A stretch of 64,000 nt of DNA, from the NCBI GenBank assembly GCA_903878085.1, contig CAIRGJ010000064.1, positions 216,355-280,354 of the forward strand, read 5' to 3'. Shown in pieces: positions 1 to 9,180 of this stretch (position 1 is its first letter; the number at the start of each line of letters is the position of its first letter). The notes under the pieces were generated by a model. That model saw nothing but the letters and a program-made list of their open reading frames with translations, was not told the origin of the DNA and did not search any database. Origin of the DNA: an uncultured Hyphomicrobiales bacterium. Lineage in GTDB: Bacteria; Pseudomonadota; Alphaproteobacteria; Rhizobiales; Xanthobacteraceae. Made by a program: the position numbers and the translations under genes.

Positions 1-85
1 TAGCCTCATCCCGGAAGCTGACCGAATACGCGTTTCGCCATGAGCAGTAACTTTCGGACATTTAACGTAATACCGCCGGGAAAGG

Positions 86-970
86 ATGCAGGATCGTGAG
101 GATGCCATCTTGTTGATAGTGGATTCCCAAGTACACGTGTGGGGTGCCGATACACCCGAACGGAAATGGCCGCCGCCCGCCCACGGCCTCAAGCCTGCAC
201 CGCATCGGAAGCAGCCGATTTCCGCCGAATCCCTTCTCAAAGATATGGAATCCGCAGGCGTCGACCGCGTTGTGCTGGTGCCGCCGTCCTGGGAGGGCGA
301 TCGCAACGACCTCGTTGAAGATGCAGCCAGGAAATATCCGGATCGATTCCGCTACGCCGCTCGGCTCGATTTACAGGACTCTTCCGCGCCCGACTGGATC
401 GCCTCATGGCGGCCGCGTACCGGCAGCCTGGCATTGCAACTGACCTTTCAGACGCCGTTGTTCCAGGAGCCGCTACTTGATGGCACTCTTGACTGGCTGT
501 GGCCGGCAGTGGAACGTGTGGGCCTGCCGCTCACCATTTATCTTCCGAATGCGCTGATGCCCGTGATCGATCGAATCGCTCAAGCACATCCGGCGTTGCG
601 CATCGTAATCAATCATTTCGGGCTTACCGGCTCACGGCGTGACGAGGACGCGTTCGCCGATTTCAATAATCTGCTAGCGTTGAGCAAGCGAACTAACGTC
701 GCGGTGAAGGCGAGTTGCCTCCCGTTCTATACGACGCAGCCGTATCCGTTTCAGAACCTCCACAGTCATATTCGCAGCGCCTACGATGCCTTTGGGCCCG
801 AACGCTTGATTTGGGGGACCGACCTGTCGCGACTGCCGTGTTCGTATCGCCAGGGCTTGACGCTATTTACCGAAGAGCTGCCCTGGCTTTCGTCCATCGA
901 TAAGGAATGGATCATGGGCCGAGCCATTTGCAAATGGCTCGACTGGCCATATGAAGGTGACCAATTATGA
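86..970 (+). CDS. Amidohydrolase family 2 (TIM-barrel metal-dependent hydrolase)
   Basis: The protein resembles the amidohydrolase 2 family (PF04909), which hydrolyses or decarboxylates lactone and aromatic-acid type substrates; the substrate here is not predictable. Visible family marks are the N-terminal VDSQVHVWG strand (the HxW replaces the HxH of some members), the central INHFG motif and the C-terminal LIWGTDLSR motif with the conserved Asp. Length (about 290 aa) is normal. The ATG at 86 is very close to its AAAGG; TTG at 110 or 113 would give the usual family start (I-V-D-S-Q) and is a plausible alternative. The stop overlaps the next gene by 4 bases, so the two are probably cotranscribed, pairing a hydrolase with a solute-binding protein. 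Confidence 0.85.
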   Translation: MQDREDAILLIVDSQVHVWGADTPERKWPPPAHGLKPAPHRKQPISAESLLKDMESAGVDRVVLVPPSWEGDRNDLVEDAARKYPDRFRYAARLDLQDSSAPDWIASWRPRTGSLALQLTFQTPLFQEPLLDGTLDWLWPAVERVGLPLTIYLPNALMPVIDRIAQAHPALRIVINHFGLTGSRRDEDAFADFNNLLALSKRTNVAVKASCLPFYTTQPYPFQNLHSHIRSAYDAFGPERLIWGTDLSRLPCSYRQGLTLFTEELPWLSSIDKEWIMGRAICKWLDWPYEGDQL

Positions 971-2067
971 AATTTGTCAGCCTGCCGTTTGTGCTTTTTT
1001 CTCTTTTTCTTTCGTTGGGCGGAATCAGCCCTGCCCTTGCTCAGACGTTTCCGGACAAGCCGGTGAAACTCGTGGTGCCGTATCAAGCCGGCGGTGCGAC
1101 CGACACAGTCGCGCGCGTTCTAGCGCAGCAACTGTCGGAAAAATGGAAGCAGCCGGTTATCATCCTCAACCGTCCCGGCGCCTCCGCGAGTCTGGGCGCG
1201 AACTTCGTCGCCAAGTCCGATCCAGACGGATACACGCTGCTGATTTGCGATAGCTCAGTTTACGTCGTCGTCCCGCATCTGTTGGCCAATTTCCCTTACG
1301 ACCCCCACAAGGATTTAGCGCCGATTACGATCGTTGCCCGGCAGCCGCCGGTGCTGACGACACGCAAGTCGCTGCCGGTCTCGAATACCAAAGAGCTGCT
1401 GGCCTACATCAAGGCCCATCCGGGAGAGTTGACCTATGGCTCGTTCGGTGTCGGCACCTGGGCGCATGTCGCGATGGAAGAGGTCAGCAAGATCGAGAAC
1501 TTGAAAATGCTGCACGTGCCTTTCCGCGGCGGCGCGGAGGTTCTAAACGAGATGCTGGCCGAACGCGTCGACATATTTTTTGCAACCATGGGAGCCGTCA
1601 AGCAATACAAAGAAGTGGGATCGTTGAAAGTCTTGGCGACCGCGACCGCCAAGCGGCTATCGTCGCAGCCCGACCTGCCGACCATGTCGGAAGACGGTCT
1701 ACCTGGCTATTCACTGAGCGTCTGGTTTGGATTGGCTGCCCCGGCCGGAACGCCACCGGCCGTCCTTGATAAAATCCAACAGGACGTCGCCCAGCTAAAC
1801 GTTGATCCACATTTTCGCGAGAAGGTGCTCGGCGCATTGGCACTCGAGCCAGGCGGGGAAACGCGCCAGGAGTTTTCGAAAATCCTGAACGACGAGTTCG
1901 ACCGGTGGGGCAAGGTCATCAAGCAGACTGGAATTAATATCACAGCCCCCCTCCGGCGCGACAAAGTAGCCGTCGAGAGTAGCGAAGACCCGCTTTTTCT
2001 GGCGCTCGAAACAAATCATCCATGGCGACGCCACCTTGCGCCGCCCGTGAATCAATCGATCACCTGA
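967..2067 (+). CDS. Bug/TctC-family periplasmic substrate-binding protein
   Basis: Tripartite tricarboxylate transporter (TTT) receptor-type protein that binds carboxylates or related small acids in the periplasm. It has a clear signal peptide (about residues 1-25, cleavage after ALA), then the family's FPDKPVKLVVPYQAGGATD segment and the later DPDGYTLL motif. No TctA/TctB permease is nearby, as is common for the expanded Bug families of soil proteobacteria, so it may serve a distant permease or act as a sensor. Length of 366 aa is about 40 residues longer than usual; the last 40 or so (after GINITAP) do not look like family sequence and may be a read-through extension. Translationally coupled (4-base overlap) to the upstream hydrolase. 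Confidence 0.9.
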   Translation: MKFVSLPFVLFSLFLSLGGISPALAQTFPDKPVKLVVPYQAGGATDTVARVLAQQLSEKWKQPVIILNRPGASASLGANFVAKSDPDGYTLLICDSSVYVVVPHLLANFPYDPHKDLAPITIVARQPPVLTTRKSLPVSNTKELLAYIKAHPGELTYGSFGVGTWAHVAMEEVSKIENLKMLHVPFRGGAEVLNEMLAERVDIFFATMGAVKQYKEVGSLKVLATATAKRLSSQPDLPTMSEDGLPGYSLSVWFGLAAPAGTPPAVLDKIQQDVAQLNVDPHFREKVLGALALEPGGETRQEFSKILNDEFDRWGKVIKQTGINITAPLRRDKVAVESSEDPLFLALETNHPWRRHLAPPVNQSIT

Positions 2068-2258
2068 TCCGCAAGATATTTACCGGGTCCAGGGCCTAGA
2101 AGCCCTATGCAAAATTCATCTTTCCGCCAGTGACGGATGGCGCGTCCTCATTACCAGGTATGGCGTCTTTGACCCGCCCTGCTTAGTCTATCGAGGCAAA
2201 CCGTAATATTCTTGCCGTTTGGGAGCCGTCCGGGGAAGCCCGGTTTAAGGAGAAACTT

Positions 2259-3230
2259 ATGAAGATATTGGCCCGCGCGTTGCCGCTGCTCACCCTTTTG
2301 CTGCTGTCGGTTGTCCCTGCAAACGCGCAGAGCTGGCCGACGCGACCGATCAAGATCATTGTGTCGCAGGCCGCTGGCGGCACTCCCGACATCATCTGTC
2401 GGCTCGTCAGCGCCCAACTGTCGATTTTGTTGGGGCAGCAGGTTGTGGTCGAAAACCGCCCCGGCGGAGCGAATGTCGTTGGCGCCGTGGCGGCGGCCCA
2501 CTCAGCGCCCGATGGCTATACCCTATTCTTCGCGACCGCCGCCGCGTTGGTGAGCAATCCCCACACGTTCAAGACGTTGCCCTACGATCCGGTCAAGGAT
2601 TTCGTCGCGATTTCGATGGTGGCGAAGAATCCATTCTTGATTCTCGCTCATCCCAGTGTAGCGGCCAACACGCTTCCCGAGCTGTTCGCCTACGATAAGG
2701 CCAATCCGGGAAAGCTGACTTTCGCGACCGATGGGCGGAGAAATTTCTCCGGCATTCTGGCCACCTGGCTGAACAAGGCCGGCGGTGGCAACATCCTGCA
2801 GGTGCCCTACGCCACCATGCCGCAAGGCATCCAAGACACCATGGCCGGCCGCACCCAGCTCACGATCCTGTCGCCCCCGTCGGCGGCGCCTTATATCGCC
2901 AGCGGAGCGCTCAAGCCACTGGCCATCAGCTGGTCGAAACGCTTGCCACAGTACGCGCAGGTGCCCGTGATTTCCGAAGCCTATCCCGGGGTCGAACTCA
3001 CCGGCTGGTTCGTGATCGCCGCGCCGACTGGAACGCCCGTCGACATCATCACGCGGCTGAACCAGGAGTTGGATAAGATCCTGAAAACTCCGGAGATGGT
3101 GAGCCGGCTTGCCGAGTTCGGCTTCTTCAGTGACGGTGCCGAAACGCCAGAAGCAACCCGCGCTTTCGTGCGGGCCCAGTACGAGCTCTGGAGCAGAGTC
3201 GTCCGCGAGATCGGACTTGAGCCGGAGTGA
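2259..3230 (+). CDS. Bug/TctC-family periplasmic substrate-binding protein
   Basis: A second TTT-type binding protein, 323 aa, normal length. Signal peptide of about 24 residues (cleavage after ANA), then WPTRPIKIIVSQAAGGTPD and APDGYTLFF, the two positions where these proteins contact the ligand carboxylate. It is only distantly similar to the preceding paralog. A good ribosome site (AAGGAGAA) precedes ATG 2259. It lies 190 bp downstream of the first Bug gene and 138 bp upstream of a TRAP dctQM pair. A CGTAATA half-site like that of the GntR operator at 28.5 kb sits at 2202-2208, but this is only weak evidence of shared control. Confidence 0.9.
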   Translation: MKILARALPLLTLLLLSVVPANAQSWPTRPIKIIVSQAAGGTPDIICRLVSAQLSILLGQQVVVENRPGGANVVGAVAAAHSAPDGYTLFFATAAALVSNPHTFKTLPYDPVKDFVAISMVAKNPFLILAHPSVAANTLPELFAYDKANPGKLTFATDGRRNFSGILATWLNKAGGGNILQVPYATMPQGIQDTMAGRTQLTILSPPSAAPYIASGALKPLAISWSKRLPQYAQVPVISEAYPGVELTGWFVIAAPTGTPVDIITRLNQELDKILKTPEMVSRLAEFGFFSDGAETPEATRAFVRAQYELWSRVVREIGLEPE

Positions 3231-3368
3231 ATATAGATGCCGGATACCTGATGACGCTGCCGATTATGAAAGGTGGCTGGCGAGGCTGTCGCCTTACCGG
3301 ATGGCATTGCCAAAGCATACGGTTGAGTCCATCCTGAGTGCCAAACTAAGCCGCGGGCGGTAGTTGGG

Positions 3369-3899
3369 ATGGAAATTTGGGACGTTTCGGCAGTGGTTTC
3401 GCGCATCCTCGAGCGTCTGATGTGGCTGATCGAACGTGCGCTCGCTTATGCCTTTATCGCCGCGGTCGCCCTCAACTTTATCAATGTTATTGGCCGGTAT
3501 GGCTTCGGCAGCACCATCCTCAGCGCCGACGAGCTGCAAATCTTCATTATGGTATTCATGGCCTTCCTCGGCGCTGCGGTGGTCGCGTGGCGCGGTCAAC
3601 ACTTGCGCATGGACGTGGTGGTGGAGGCGCTGCCGGCGCCGGTTCGTCAATTGGTGCGAGTCTTCGAACTCGTGGCGATCATCATCCTCGCTACTTTCGT
3701 GATGTGGAATTCGAGCTATTACGCCGAGCAGATGTTCGTCATTGGCCGCGTCAGCGACATGGCGCAAATGCCGATGTGGATACCGCATGGCACGGTAGCG
3801 GTGGGCTTCGGATTGATGGCGCTCATTGGATGCCTACGCCTCGTTCAGATCCTGACCGGGCACCGGCCGGCCCCCGGCAAATCCGGATCGGAGGCTTGA
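3369..3899 (+). CDS. dctQ: TRAP transporter small permease (DctQ)
   Basis: Small four-helix subunit of a TRAP transporter, which imports organic acids using an ion gradient. The 176-aa protein has hydrophobic segments near residues 25-45, 55-75, 100-120 and 140-160 and the family-typical sequence FLGAAVVAWRGQHLRMDV. It is followed after only 3 bases by the large permease, confirming a QM pair. The start at ATG 3369 is preceded by a weak purine-rich stretch. The binding subunit expected with it is the convergent gene at 5245-6246. Confidence 0.9.
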   Translation: MEIWDVSAVVSRILERLMWLIERALAYAFIAAVALNFINVIGRYGFGSTILSADELQIFIMVFMAFLGAAVVAWRGQHLRMDVVVEALPAPVRQLVRVFELVAIIILATFVMWNSSYYAEQMFVIGRVSDMAQMPMWIPHGTVAVGFGLMALIGCLRLVQILTGHRPAPGKSGSEA

Positions 3900-3902
3900 G
3901 TC

Positions 3903-5186
3903 ATGTCATTTGCGCTCGGCGTGGTTCCGGTCGTTTTGCTGCTGTTGGGATTCCCAATCTTTATTGTGCTGCTGGCGTCGGTCAGCGTCGCGCTCGTTTT
4001 TTTCATGCACATGCCATTGGCGGCGCTTCATCAGAACCTGTTTGGTTCGATCAATGCTTTCTCTCTGCTGGCGATCCCCTTTTTCGTGTACGCCGGTGAA
4101 CTGATGGGCCGCGGCAGCGTGGCCCAGCGCCTAGTCGATTTCGTCCAGGCCGGCGTTGGCAACGTGCGTGGTAGCCTCGCGGTGACGACGGTCGGCACCT
4201 CGGCGATCTTTGGAGCGATCTCCGGCGTCAGCGCTGCCTGTGTCGCCACCATCGGGCGCATTATGTATCCAGCGATGCGGCGCGCAGGCTATCCGGAACA
4301 CTTCGCTGCCGGCCTGGTCACCGCGGTCGGCGCCATCGACATCATCATCCCGCCCAGCATTCCGATGATTGTCTACGGCGCGGCGGCCGAGGAATCGGTG
4401 CCGCGGCTCTACGCCGCGGGCGTCGTGCCCGGCCTGATGCTGGCGCTCATGCTCGCGCTCTATGTCATGTGGTTCGCCTGGCGCAACGGCATCGGCGCGA
4501 GCGAGGCGTTCAAGCTCAACCATTTCCTGCGTGCGGCCACGCGCGGAATTTGGGCACTCGGCATGCCGTTCATCATCCTCGGCGGCATCTACGGCGGCGT
4601 GTTTTCGCCGACCGAGGCGGCGGCTGTTGCCTGCGTTTACGCTGCCTTCGTCACCCGTTTCGTTTTCCGTGAACTCGCCTGGCGCGATATCGTCGATGCC
4701 GCCGCCCACACCGTGATATTCTCGGCGCAAATCCTCATCATCGTCGCCTGCGCCGGGGTGTTCTCCTGGCTATTGACCGTCAATCAGGTTCCGGCGGCAA
4801 TCGTGGGCTGGCTGCAGTCGCTCAACATCTCCGCCTGGATGTTCCTGCTGACGATCAACGTCATACTGCTGGCGATCGGCTGCTTCCTCGACCCGCTGTC
4901 GGCGATCTTGCTGTTGACGCCACTGCTGGTCCCATTGGTCAAAGCGTTCGGCATCGACACCGTGCATTTCGGCATCATCGTGACGGTAAACTTGGCGATC
5001 GGCCTGTTCCATCCGCCATTCGGGATGAACATTTTCGTCGCCCAGTCAGTGCTTGGGCTCGAGTTACGCTCGATCTATCGCGGCATCATTCCGTTCTTGT
5101 TTATCTACCTAGCCGCGCTGGTATTAATTACCTACATCCCGGCGATTTCCCTCGGCGGCATGCGGTTTCTGCTTGGGCTTCCGTAA
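3903..5186 (+). CDS. dctM: TRAP transporter large permease (DctM)
   Basis: Large membrane subunit of the TRAP transporter, 427 aa, about 12 hydrophobic segments. It contains the family's N-terminal IPFFVYAGELM stretch, the GAISGVSAACVATIGRIMYPAM loop region with the conserved small residues, and PPSIPMIVYG. These match the DctM/UctM family (PF06808). It translocates the acid delivered by a DctP protein through the inner membrane together with sodium ions or protons. Ends 58 bases before the convergent dctP-like gene, with a hairpin in between. Confidence 0.92.
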   Translation: MSFALGVVPVVLLLLGFPIFIVLLASVSVALVFFMHMPLAALHQNLFGSINAFSLLAIPFFVYAGELMGRGSVAQRLVDFVQAGVGNVRGSLAVTTVGTSAIFGAISGVSAACVATIGRIMYPAMRRAGYPEHFAAGLVTAVGAIDIIIPPSIPMIVYGAAAEESVPRLYAAGVVPGLMLALMLALYVMWFAWRNGIGASEAFKLNHFLRAATRGIWALGMPFIILGGIYGGVFSPTEAAAVACVYAAFVTRFVFRELAWRDIVDAAAHTVIFSAQILIIVACAGVFSWLLTVNQVPAAIVGWLQSLNISAWMFLLTINVILLAIGCFLDPLSAILLLTPLLVPLVKAFGIDTVHFGIIVTVNLAIGLFHPPFGMNIFVAQSVLGLELRSIYRGIIPFLFIYLAALVLITYIPAISLGGMRFLLGLP

Positions 5187-5197
5187 CAGGCGCCGTT

Positions 5198-5224
5198 CAT
5201 CCCCGCCCGCAAGGCGCGGGGATG
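5198..5224. terminator. Hairpin between convergent TRAP genes
   Basis: A perfect 9-bp stem (CATCCCCGC pairing with GCGGGGATG) with a 9-nt loop lies between the converging dctM and dctP stops. It has no strong T-run on either side, so it is a candidate bidirectional terminator or RNA-end stabiliser only. Confidence 0.5.
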
Positions 5225-5244
5225 CCGCCTTAGTCGCGACGCCG

Positions 5245-6246
5245 TCAGCGAGCCTTCGCCGCCGCCGCCATCATCGTTTCGTAGTCCAGCTTCATCTGCG
5301 GATTGGTGGCGAGCACCGCCGGGATGACCGATGTCACGTCCTTGAGGTAGAGCGCCGCTTCGGCCGGAGACATGGTAATCGCTTCACCGCCGTTCTTGAC
5401 CCAGGTTTCGCGGGTGCGCTCGACATCGGCGACGCCGAACGTAGAAAACACGATCTCCGCTTTGCGGGCCTCCTCCCGCACGATCGCAGCGAGTTCCGGC
5501 CCGATCGACTTCATGAAGTTGCGGTTGACCACGCCGCCGACGAAAAGGAACGATGCCGGAAGATAGGTCGCGGTCTTAGTCACGTCATAATATTTGAAGC
5601 CGGTCAGGACGTTGAACGAAGAGATCGAAGCATCAATCGTCTTGTTCTGCATCGCCGGTAGCACCTCGCCGAGTGGAATCGAGATCGGCGAAGCACCGAG
5701 CTTCTTAAACGGTTCGACGTGCAGCGGCGCAGCGCCGGGGACGCGGATCTTCTGGCCTTTGAAATCCGCGACCGCACGGATCGGCTTGTGCGAGGCCACC
5801 ATCAAAGGCCCATTATTCCCCACCACCAGCAGTTCCACGCCCTTCGCTTCGCCGAAGGTCGCCAGACGGGCGCGGACGGCAGGGTCGGCAAGCGCCTTCT
5901 GGCTTTGTCCGACGGTGTCGTAGACGCCGGCGGCGTCGAACACCTGGAAGCGCGGCTCCATTCCTATCAGGAAGCCAACGGCTGGCATGGCGAACTCGAT
6001 GGTGCCCATCGCGACGCCGTCAACCGTCGCCGGAATCTGCCCGAGTTGGCTGGCCGGGTAGATTTCGACCTTGACGCGACCGCCGGAGCGCTGCTCGACG
6101 CCGGCTTTGAACGCCTTCATCCATTCATGAGGTGCATCGTTGACTGTCGGCGACGACAGCTTCATCGTGAATTGCTGTGCGCTCGCCACGCCGGTGAAAA
6201 GGACCACGGCTGCAATAGCAACCGAACGACCGAACCAGATTCTCAT
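5245..6246 (-). CDS. dctP: TRAP transporter substrate-binding protein (DctP)
   Basis: Periplasmic solute-binding subunit (DctP/TAXI-like, PF03480) of a TRAP system, 333 aa. The ATG at 6246 is chosen because GGGGGAG lies just upstream and the encoded N-terminus is a clean signal peptide (cleavage near ASAQQ); upstream in-frame codons lack family similarity. Visible family parts are ALADPAVRARL and the FKGQKIRVPGAAP motif, whose Arg normally forms the salt bridge with the ligand carboxylate. It is convergent to dctQM rather than cotranscribed, an uncommon layout for a P subunit. It probably partners with the adjacent QM, but this is inferred from proximity. Confidence 0.9.
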   Translation of the reverse strand: MRIWFGRSVAIAAVVLFTGVASAQQFTMKLSSPTVNDAPHEWMKAFKAGVEQRSGGRVKVEIYPASQLGQIPATVDGVAMGTIEFAMPAVGFLIGMEPRFQVFDAAGVYDTVGQSQKALADPAVRARLATFGEAKGVELLVVGNNGPLMVASHKPIRAVADFKGQKIRVPGAAPLHVEPFKKLGASPISIPLGEVLPAMQNKTIDASISSFNVLTGFKYYDVTKTATYLPASFLFVGGVVNRNFMKSIGPELAAIVREEARKAEIVFSTFGVADVERTRETWVKNGGEAITMSPAEAALYLKDVTSVIPAVLATNPQMKLDYETMMAAAAKAR

Positions 6247-6578
6247 ATTGCTCCCCCTGTGTTGCATTCGCATGAGCCGACAATTTTGAAACGAAGTTTC
6301 GAAAACGACATTATTTCGGCTGCGGTTATCGCGCCCGCATTGCCGCTCGCGGCGGTTGCCAGAACTTTCAATCGAGCAGCTTCGACAATCGTGCAACAAG
6401 TCTTGCCATTTTAACATTCAACAGAAAGCGGCCGCCGCTCTTGACTTAGGTCAATTCAATCGGGTCTTCGGGCCTTCCGCCCTCCGTGCATACAGCGATC
6501 CTCCGGCGCCGCGTTTTGCGTTCCGCTTGTTGCTGTTTTGACGAACCAAACACTATAGTCGTCCGCCGCATTTCACCG
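6247..6578. other. Intergenic region between livH end and dctP start
   Basis: 332 bp with no convincing gene. It should hold the dctP promoter. It contains one FNR/FixK-like palindrome (6441-6454, listed separately) and otherwise nothing I recognise. Confidence 0.6.
6441..6454 (-). promoter_or_regulatory. FNR/FixK-like box upstream of dctP
   Basis: TTGAC-TTAG-GTCAA, symmetric but with the C/G variant at the inner position of each half. It is centred about 200 bp from the dctP start. No good -10 hexamer lies at the class II spacing on either strand, so functional confidence is modest. Confidence 0.4.
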
Positions 6579-7451
6579 TTATCGTTTCAACAAGGGGCTG
6601 CCATAAAGACCGGTTGGCTTGAGCAGCAGGATCAACAGCATGAGGACAAAGGGCGCCATCTGCGCGAGCGGCGCATAGACCAGCGAGCCGAGCGAAACCA
6701 CCTGCCCTACCAGAAAACTCGATATCAGCGTTCCTTTGATACTGCCCAAGCCGCCGATGATGACAATCATGAATGCGAAAGCCAGCACCTCGAGACCCAT
6801 CTGCGGGTCAACCATGATAAGCGGCGCATGCAACCCGCCGGCCAGGCCGGATAGTGCTCCCGCCATGATGAACGTAATAGAAAAGAGCCGATACACGTTG
6901 ATGCCGAGCCCTTCGACATGCTCGACGTCCTCAATACCAGCGCGGATCGCCTTGCCGATAATGGTGCGATTGAGGAATAGCCAGATGCCGCCGTACACCA
7001 GCAAAGCAATCGCGACCACCACCAGACGATAGACCGGGATATCGGTGCCAAGAATGTCGATCTGGGAATCGATCGGCACCGGCACCGGACGCGGGACCAG
7101 CCCCCAGAAAAACTTGATGACGCCGACGCCGCCGATCAGAATTCCGAATGAGGTGATCATGCTGAAGGTGATATCGCGCTCATAGATGCGCATGAAAACC
7201 AAGCGCTCAACTGCAAACCCCAAGATGCCACCAACCGCCATGCCAGCGAGAACACCGAGCCACAGATTGCCGATCAACAGGCTGACGCTGTAGGTGATGT
7301 ATCCGCCGACAGAATAATACAGCAACTGGTCGAGGCTGATCACACGCATCAAGCCGAAACAGAGCGACAATCCGATCGTCATCAGAAAAAAGATACTTCC
7401 CAGGCTCAGTCCGAAGGTAATTCCAGAGGTAAGCAGTTGAATGTCCATCAC
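6579..7451 (-). CDS. livH: Branched-chain amino acid-type ABC transporter permease (LivH)
   Basis: Inner-membrane permease of the HAAT family (PF02653), 290 aa, about eight hydrophobic segments. The RAGIEDVEHVEGLGINVYRL cytoplasmic loop and the GGLGSIKGTL motif near the C-terminus are diagnostic of LivH. It is the last gene of a five-gene unit (binding protein, LivG, LivF, LivM, LivH) and overlaps livM by 4 bases. The substrate may be branched-chain amino acids, but this family also carries urea, amides and aromatic acids, so the name is by family. Confidence 0.9.
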   Translation of the reverse strand: MMDIQLLTSGITFGLSLGSIFFLMTIGLSLCFGLMRVISLDQLLYYSVGGYITYSVSLLIGNLWLGVLAGMAVGGILGFAVERLVFMRIYERDITFSMITSFGILIGGVGVIKFFWGLVPRPVPVPIDSQIDILGTDIPVYRLVVVAIALLVYGGIWLFLNRTIIGKAIRAGIEDVEHVEGLGINVYRLFSITFIMAGALSGLAGGLHAPLIMVDPQMGLEVLAFAFMIVIIGGLGSIKGTLISSFLVGQVVSLGSLVYAPLAQMAPFVLMLLILLLKPTGLYGSPLLKR

Positions 7452-8431
7452 CTGCCCCCCACTTTGCTTTCGCCCGCGGCGCCCGGCGCAGGCGCACGTC
7501 GGAAAGCTTTTAGCAACAGCGGCTCAAGCGTGCCCCAGATGCCCTTTTCCCCGGCCAGCATGATGAACACGAGCAGAAAACCGATGACCAATTCCCAGTT
7601 ACCGAGGACCTTGCTAAGCACGTCCTTCATGCCGGTATAGGCGATGGCGCCGACAATCGGTCCGTAAAGCGTGCCGACCCCGCCGAGAATCGTGACGATC
7701 ACCGGGTCGGCCGCGCGCGTCGGGCTCGTGATTTCCGGGCTCACGAAGCCGAGATAAACGGCGTACATCGCACCGGCCAGCGCGGTGGTTGTATTGGCGA
7801 TGACAAATGCGACCAGCCGGATGCTGTAATTATTGTATCCGAGAAACTTCAGCTTATCCTCGTTGATCTTGGAACCCAAACAACAGGCGCCGTAAATCGT
7901 ATCGTCAAGATATTTGTAGAACGCCCATACGACAAACCCGACGAGCAAGGCGAAGACGAAGAACTCGTCCGGCCGTGTCAGGTCCAGTACCGGTGTGGAC
8001 GACAGGTTGGTCAAAAACCATAGGCCGTTGTCGCCATGCGTGATGTCCACCAGCACCTTTTGCATAAAATAATAAATGATAACCGCCAGCGCGAGATTCA
8101 CCAAAGCAAAATAGTCGCTGCGTAGCCGTACGAACAATGGGCCGACGGCGAGAGACACCCCTATGCCCGCAACAACGCCAATCAATATTCCAACATAGGG
8201 ATTGGTGCCAAAGTAATAGAAATAGAAAGCCGCAGCGTAAGCGCCGACCGCAAGATAGGCCGGCTGTCCGAATGAGATGAAGCCAACACGGCCAAGCAGA
8301 AAATTGCAGCCAACCGTATAAATCGAAAAGATCATGATTTCGTTGGCGAAAGGCAGCGGAACAAAGACCCGCAGCAACGCCAGTAGCGCGAACGTCAGCA
8401 CCAGGCTCCACCACCATCGCAACACATTCAT
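7448..8431 (-). CDS. livM: Branched-chain amino acid-type ABC transporter permease (LivM)
   Basis: Second HAAT permease, 327 aa. Recognisable by GRVGFISFGQPAYLAVGAY near the N-terminus, the SKINEDKLKFLGYN loop (equivalent to the usual RENE..A..GI.) and GGVGTLYGPIVGA toward the C-terminus. It forms the membrane channel together with LivH; stop and start overlap by 4 bases, consistent with translational coupling. Last residues (about 20) are polar and variable. Confidence 0.9.
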   Translation of the reverse strand: MNVLRWWWSLVLTFALLALLRVFVPLPFANEIMIFSIYTVGCNFLLGRVGFISFGQPAYLAVGAYAAAFYFYYFGTNPYVGILIGVVAGIGVSLAVGPLFVRLRSDYFALVNLALAVIIYYFMQKVLVDITHGDNGLWFLTNLSSTPVLDLTRPDEFFVFALLVGFVVWAFYKYLDDTIYGACCLGSKINEDKLKFLGYNNYSIRLVAFVIANTTTALAGAMYAVYLGFVSPEITSPTRAADPVIVTILGGVGTLYGPIVGAIAYTGMKDVLSKVLGNWELVIGFLLVFIMLAGEKGIWGTLEPLLLKAFRRAPAPGAAGESKVGGR

Positions 8432-8484
8432 TGCCGCATGCCTTTTCTCATTCGCCGTCCGCGGACGCTACCGCATGGATTCAT

Positions 8485-9180
8485 CTACAGATAACGTTCG
8501 CAATTTTCCGGTTTGATCGATTCGTGGCCGGCCAACTCGGCCATGATCCGCCCCTCGTTCAAGGCGTAAACCCGGTTGGCGATTGCGCACACGAGGGGCA
8601 GGTTCTGCTCCACGATCACCAACGCCGTTCCTTTGCTCAAATCACGGAACACTTCCCGCAACTGCCCGACGATGCTCGGAGCCAAACCTTCGGTGGGCTC
8701 ATCCACCAGCAGCAGCTTGGGCCGGCCGAGAATTGCGCGGCCGATCATCAGCATCTGCCGCTCCCCGCCGCTGAGAAAGCCAGCCTTGCGGTCCATGAGC
8801 ACCTTGAGTTTTGGGAAATACTCTGTCACTTGCGTCCAGTCGTAATCCTTGCTGGCGTAGCTGCCGAGCTCAAGGTTTTCTCTCACCGTCAAGTCGGAGA
8901 AGACTTTCTTGTCCTGCGGCACATATTTGATTCCCATGCCGGCGATAGCGTAGGCGGCGATGCCGACTAAGCTGGTAGCGTTCGACATGATCGAACCCGA
9001 TGCCGGCTTCAGAAACCCAGCGATACACTTGAGCAGCGTGGACTTGCCGGCGCCGTTGCGGCCGACGCAAGCGACGATCTCGTTCGGCCCTACGCGAAAA
9101 TTGACGTCGAAGAGCGCTTTCGATTCGCCATAAGCGACGTTCAACGCGCTCACTGTCAGGATGTCGTCCCCACCACTCAT
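8485..9180 (-). CDS. livF: HAAT ABC transporter ATP-binding protein (LivF)
   Basis: 231-aa ATPase subunit. Walker A GRNGAGKST, signature LSGGERQML and Walker B LLLVDEPTEGL are all intact, followed by the VEQN H-loop variant typical of LivF (Gln in place of the usual His neighbour). It powers import together with LivG. Its start overlaps the livG stop by 4 bases. Confidence 0.93.
   Translation of the reverse strand: MSGGDDILTVSALNVAYGESKALFDVNFRVGPNEIVACVGRNGAGKSTLLKCIAGFLKPASGSIMSNATSLVGIAAYAIAGMGIKYVPQDKKVFSDLTVRENLELGSYASKDYDWTQVTEYFPKLKVLMDRKAGFLSGGERQMLMIGRAILGRPKLLLVDEPTEGLAPSIVGQLREVFRDLSKGTALVIVEQNLPLVCAIANRVYALNEGRIMAELAGHESIKPENCERYL

Noticed and set aside
1..85. A gene end or promoter at the left edge
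   Set aside because: Only 85 bases are available before the amidohydrolase; besides the CGTAATA half-site nothing can be supported.
5173..5661. Plus-strand frame of 162 codons over the dctP 3' part
   Set aside because: Fully antisense to the well supported dctP gene and without any motif.
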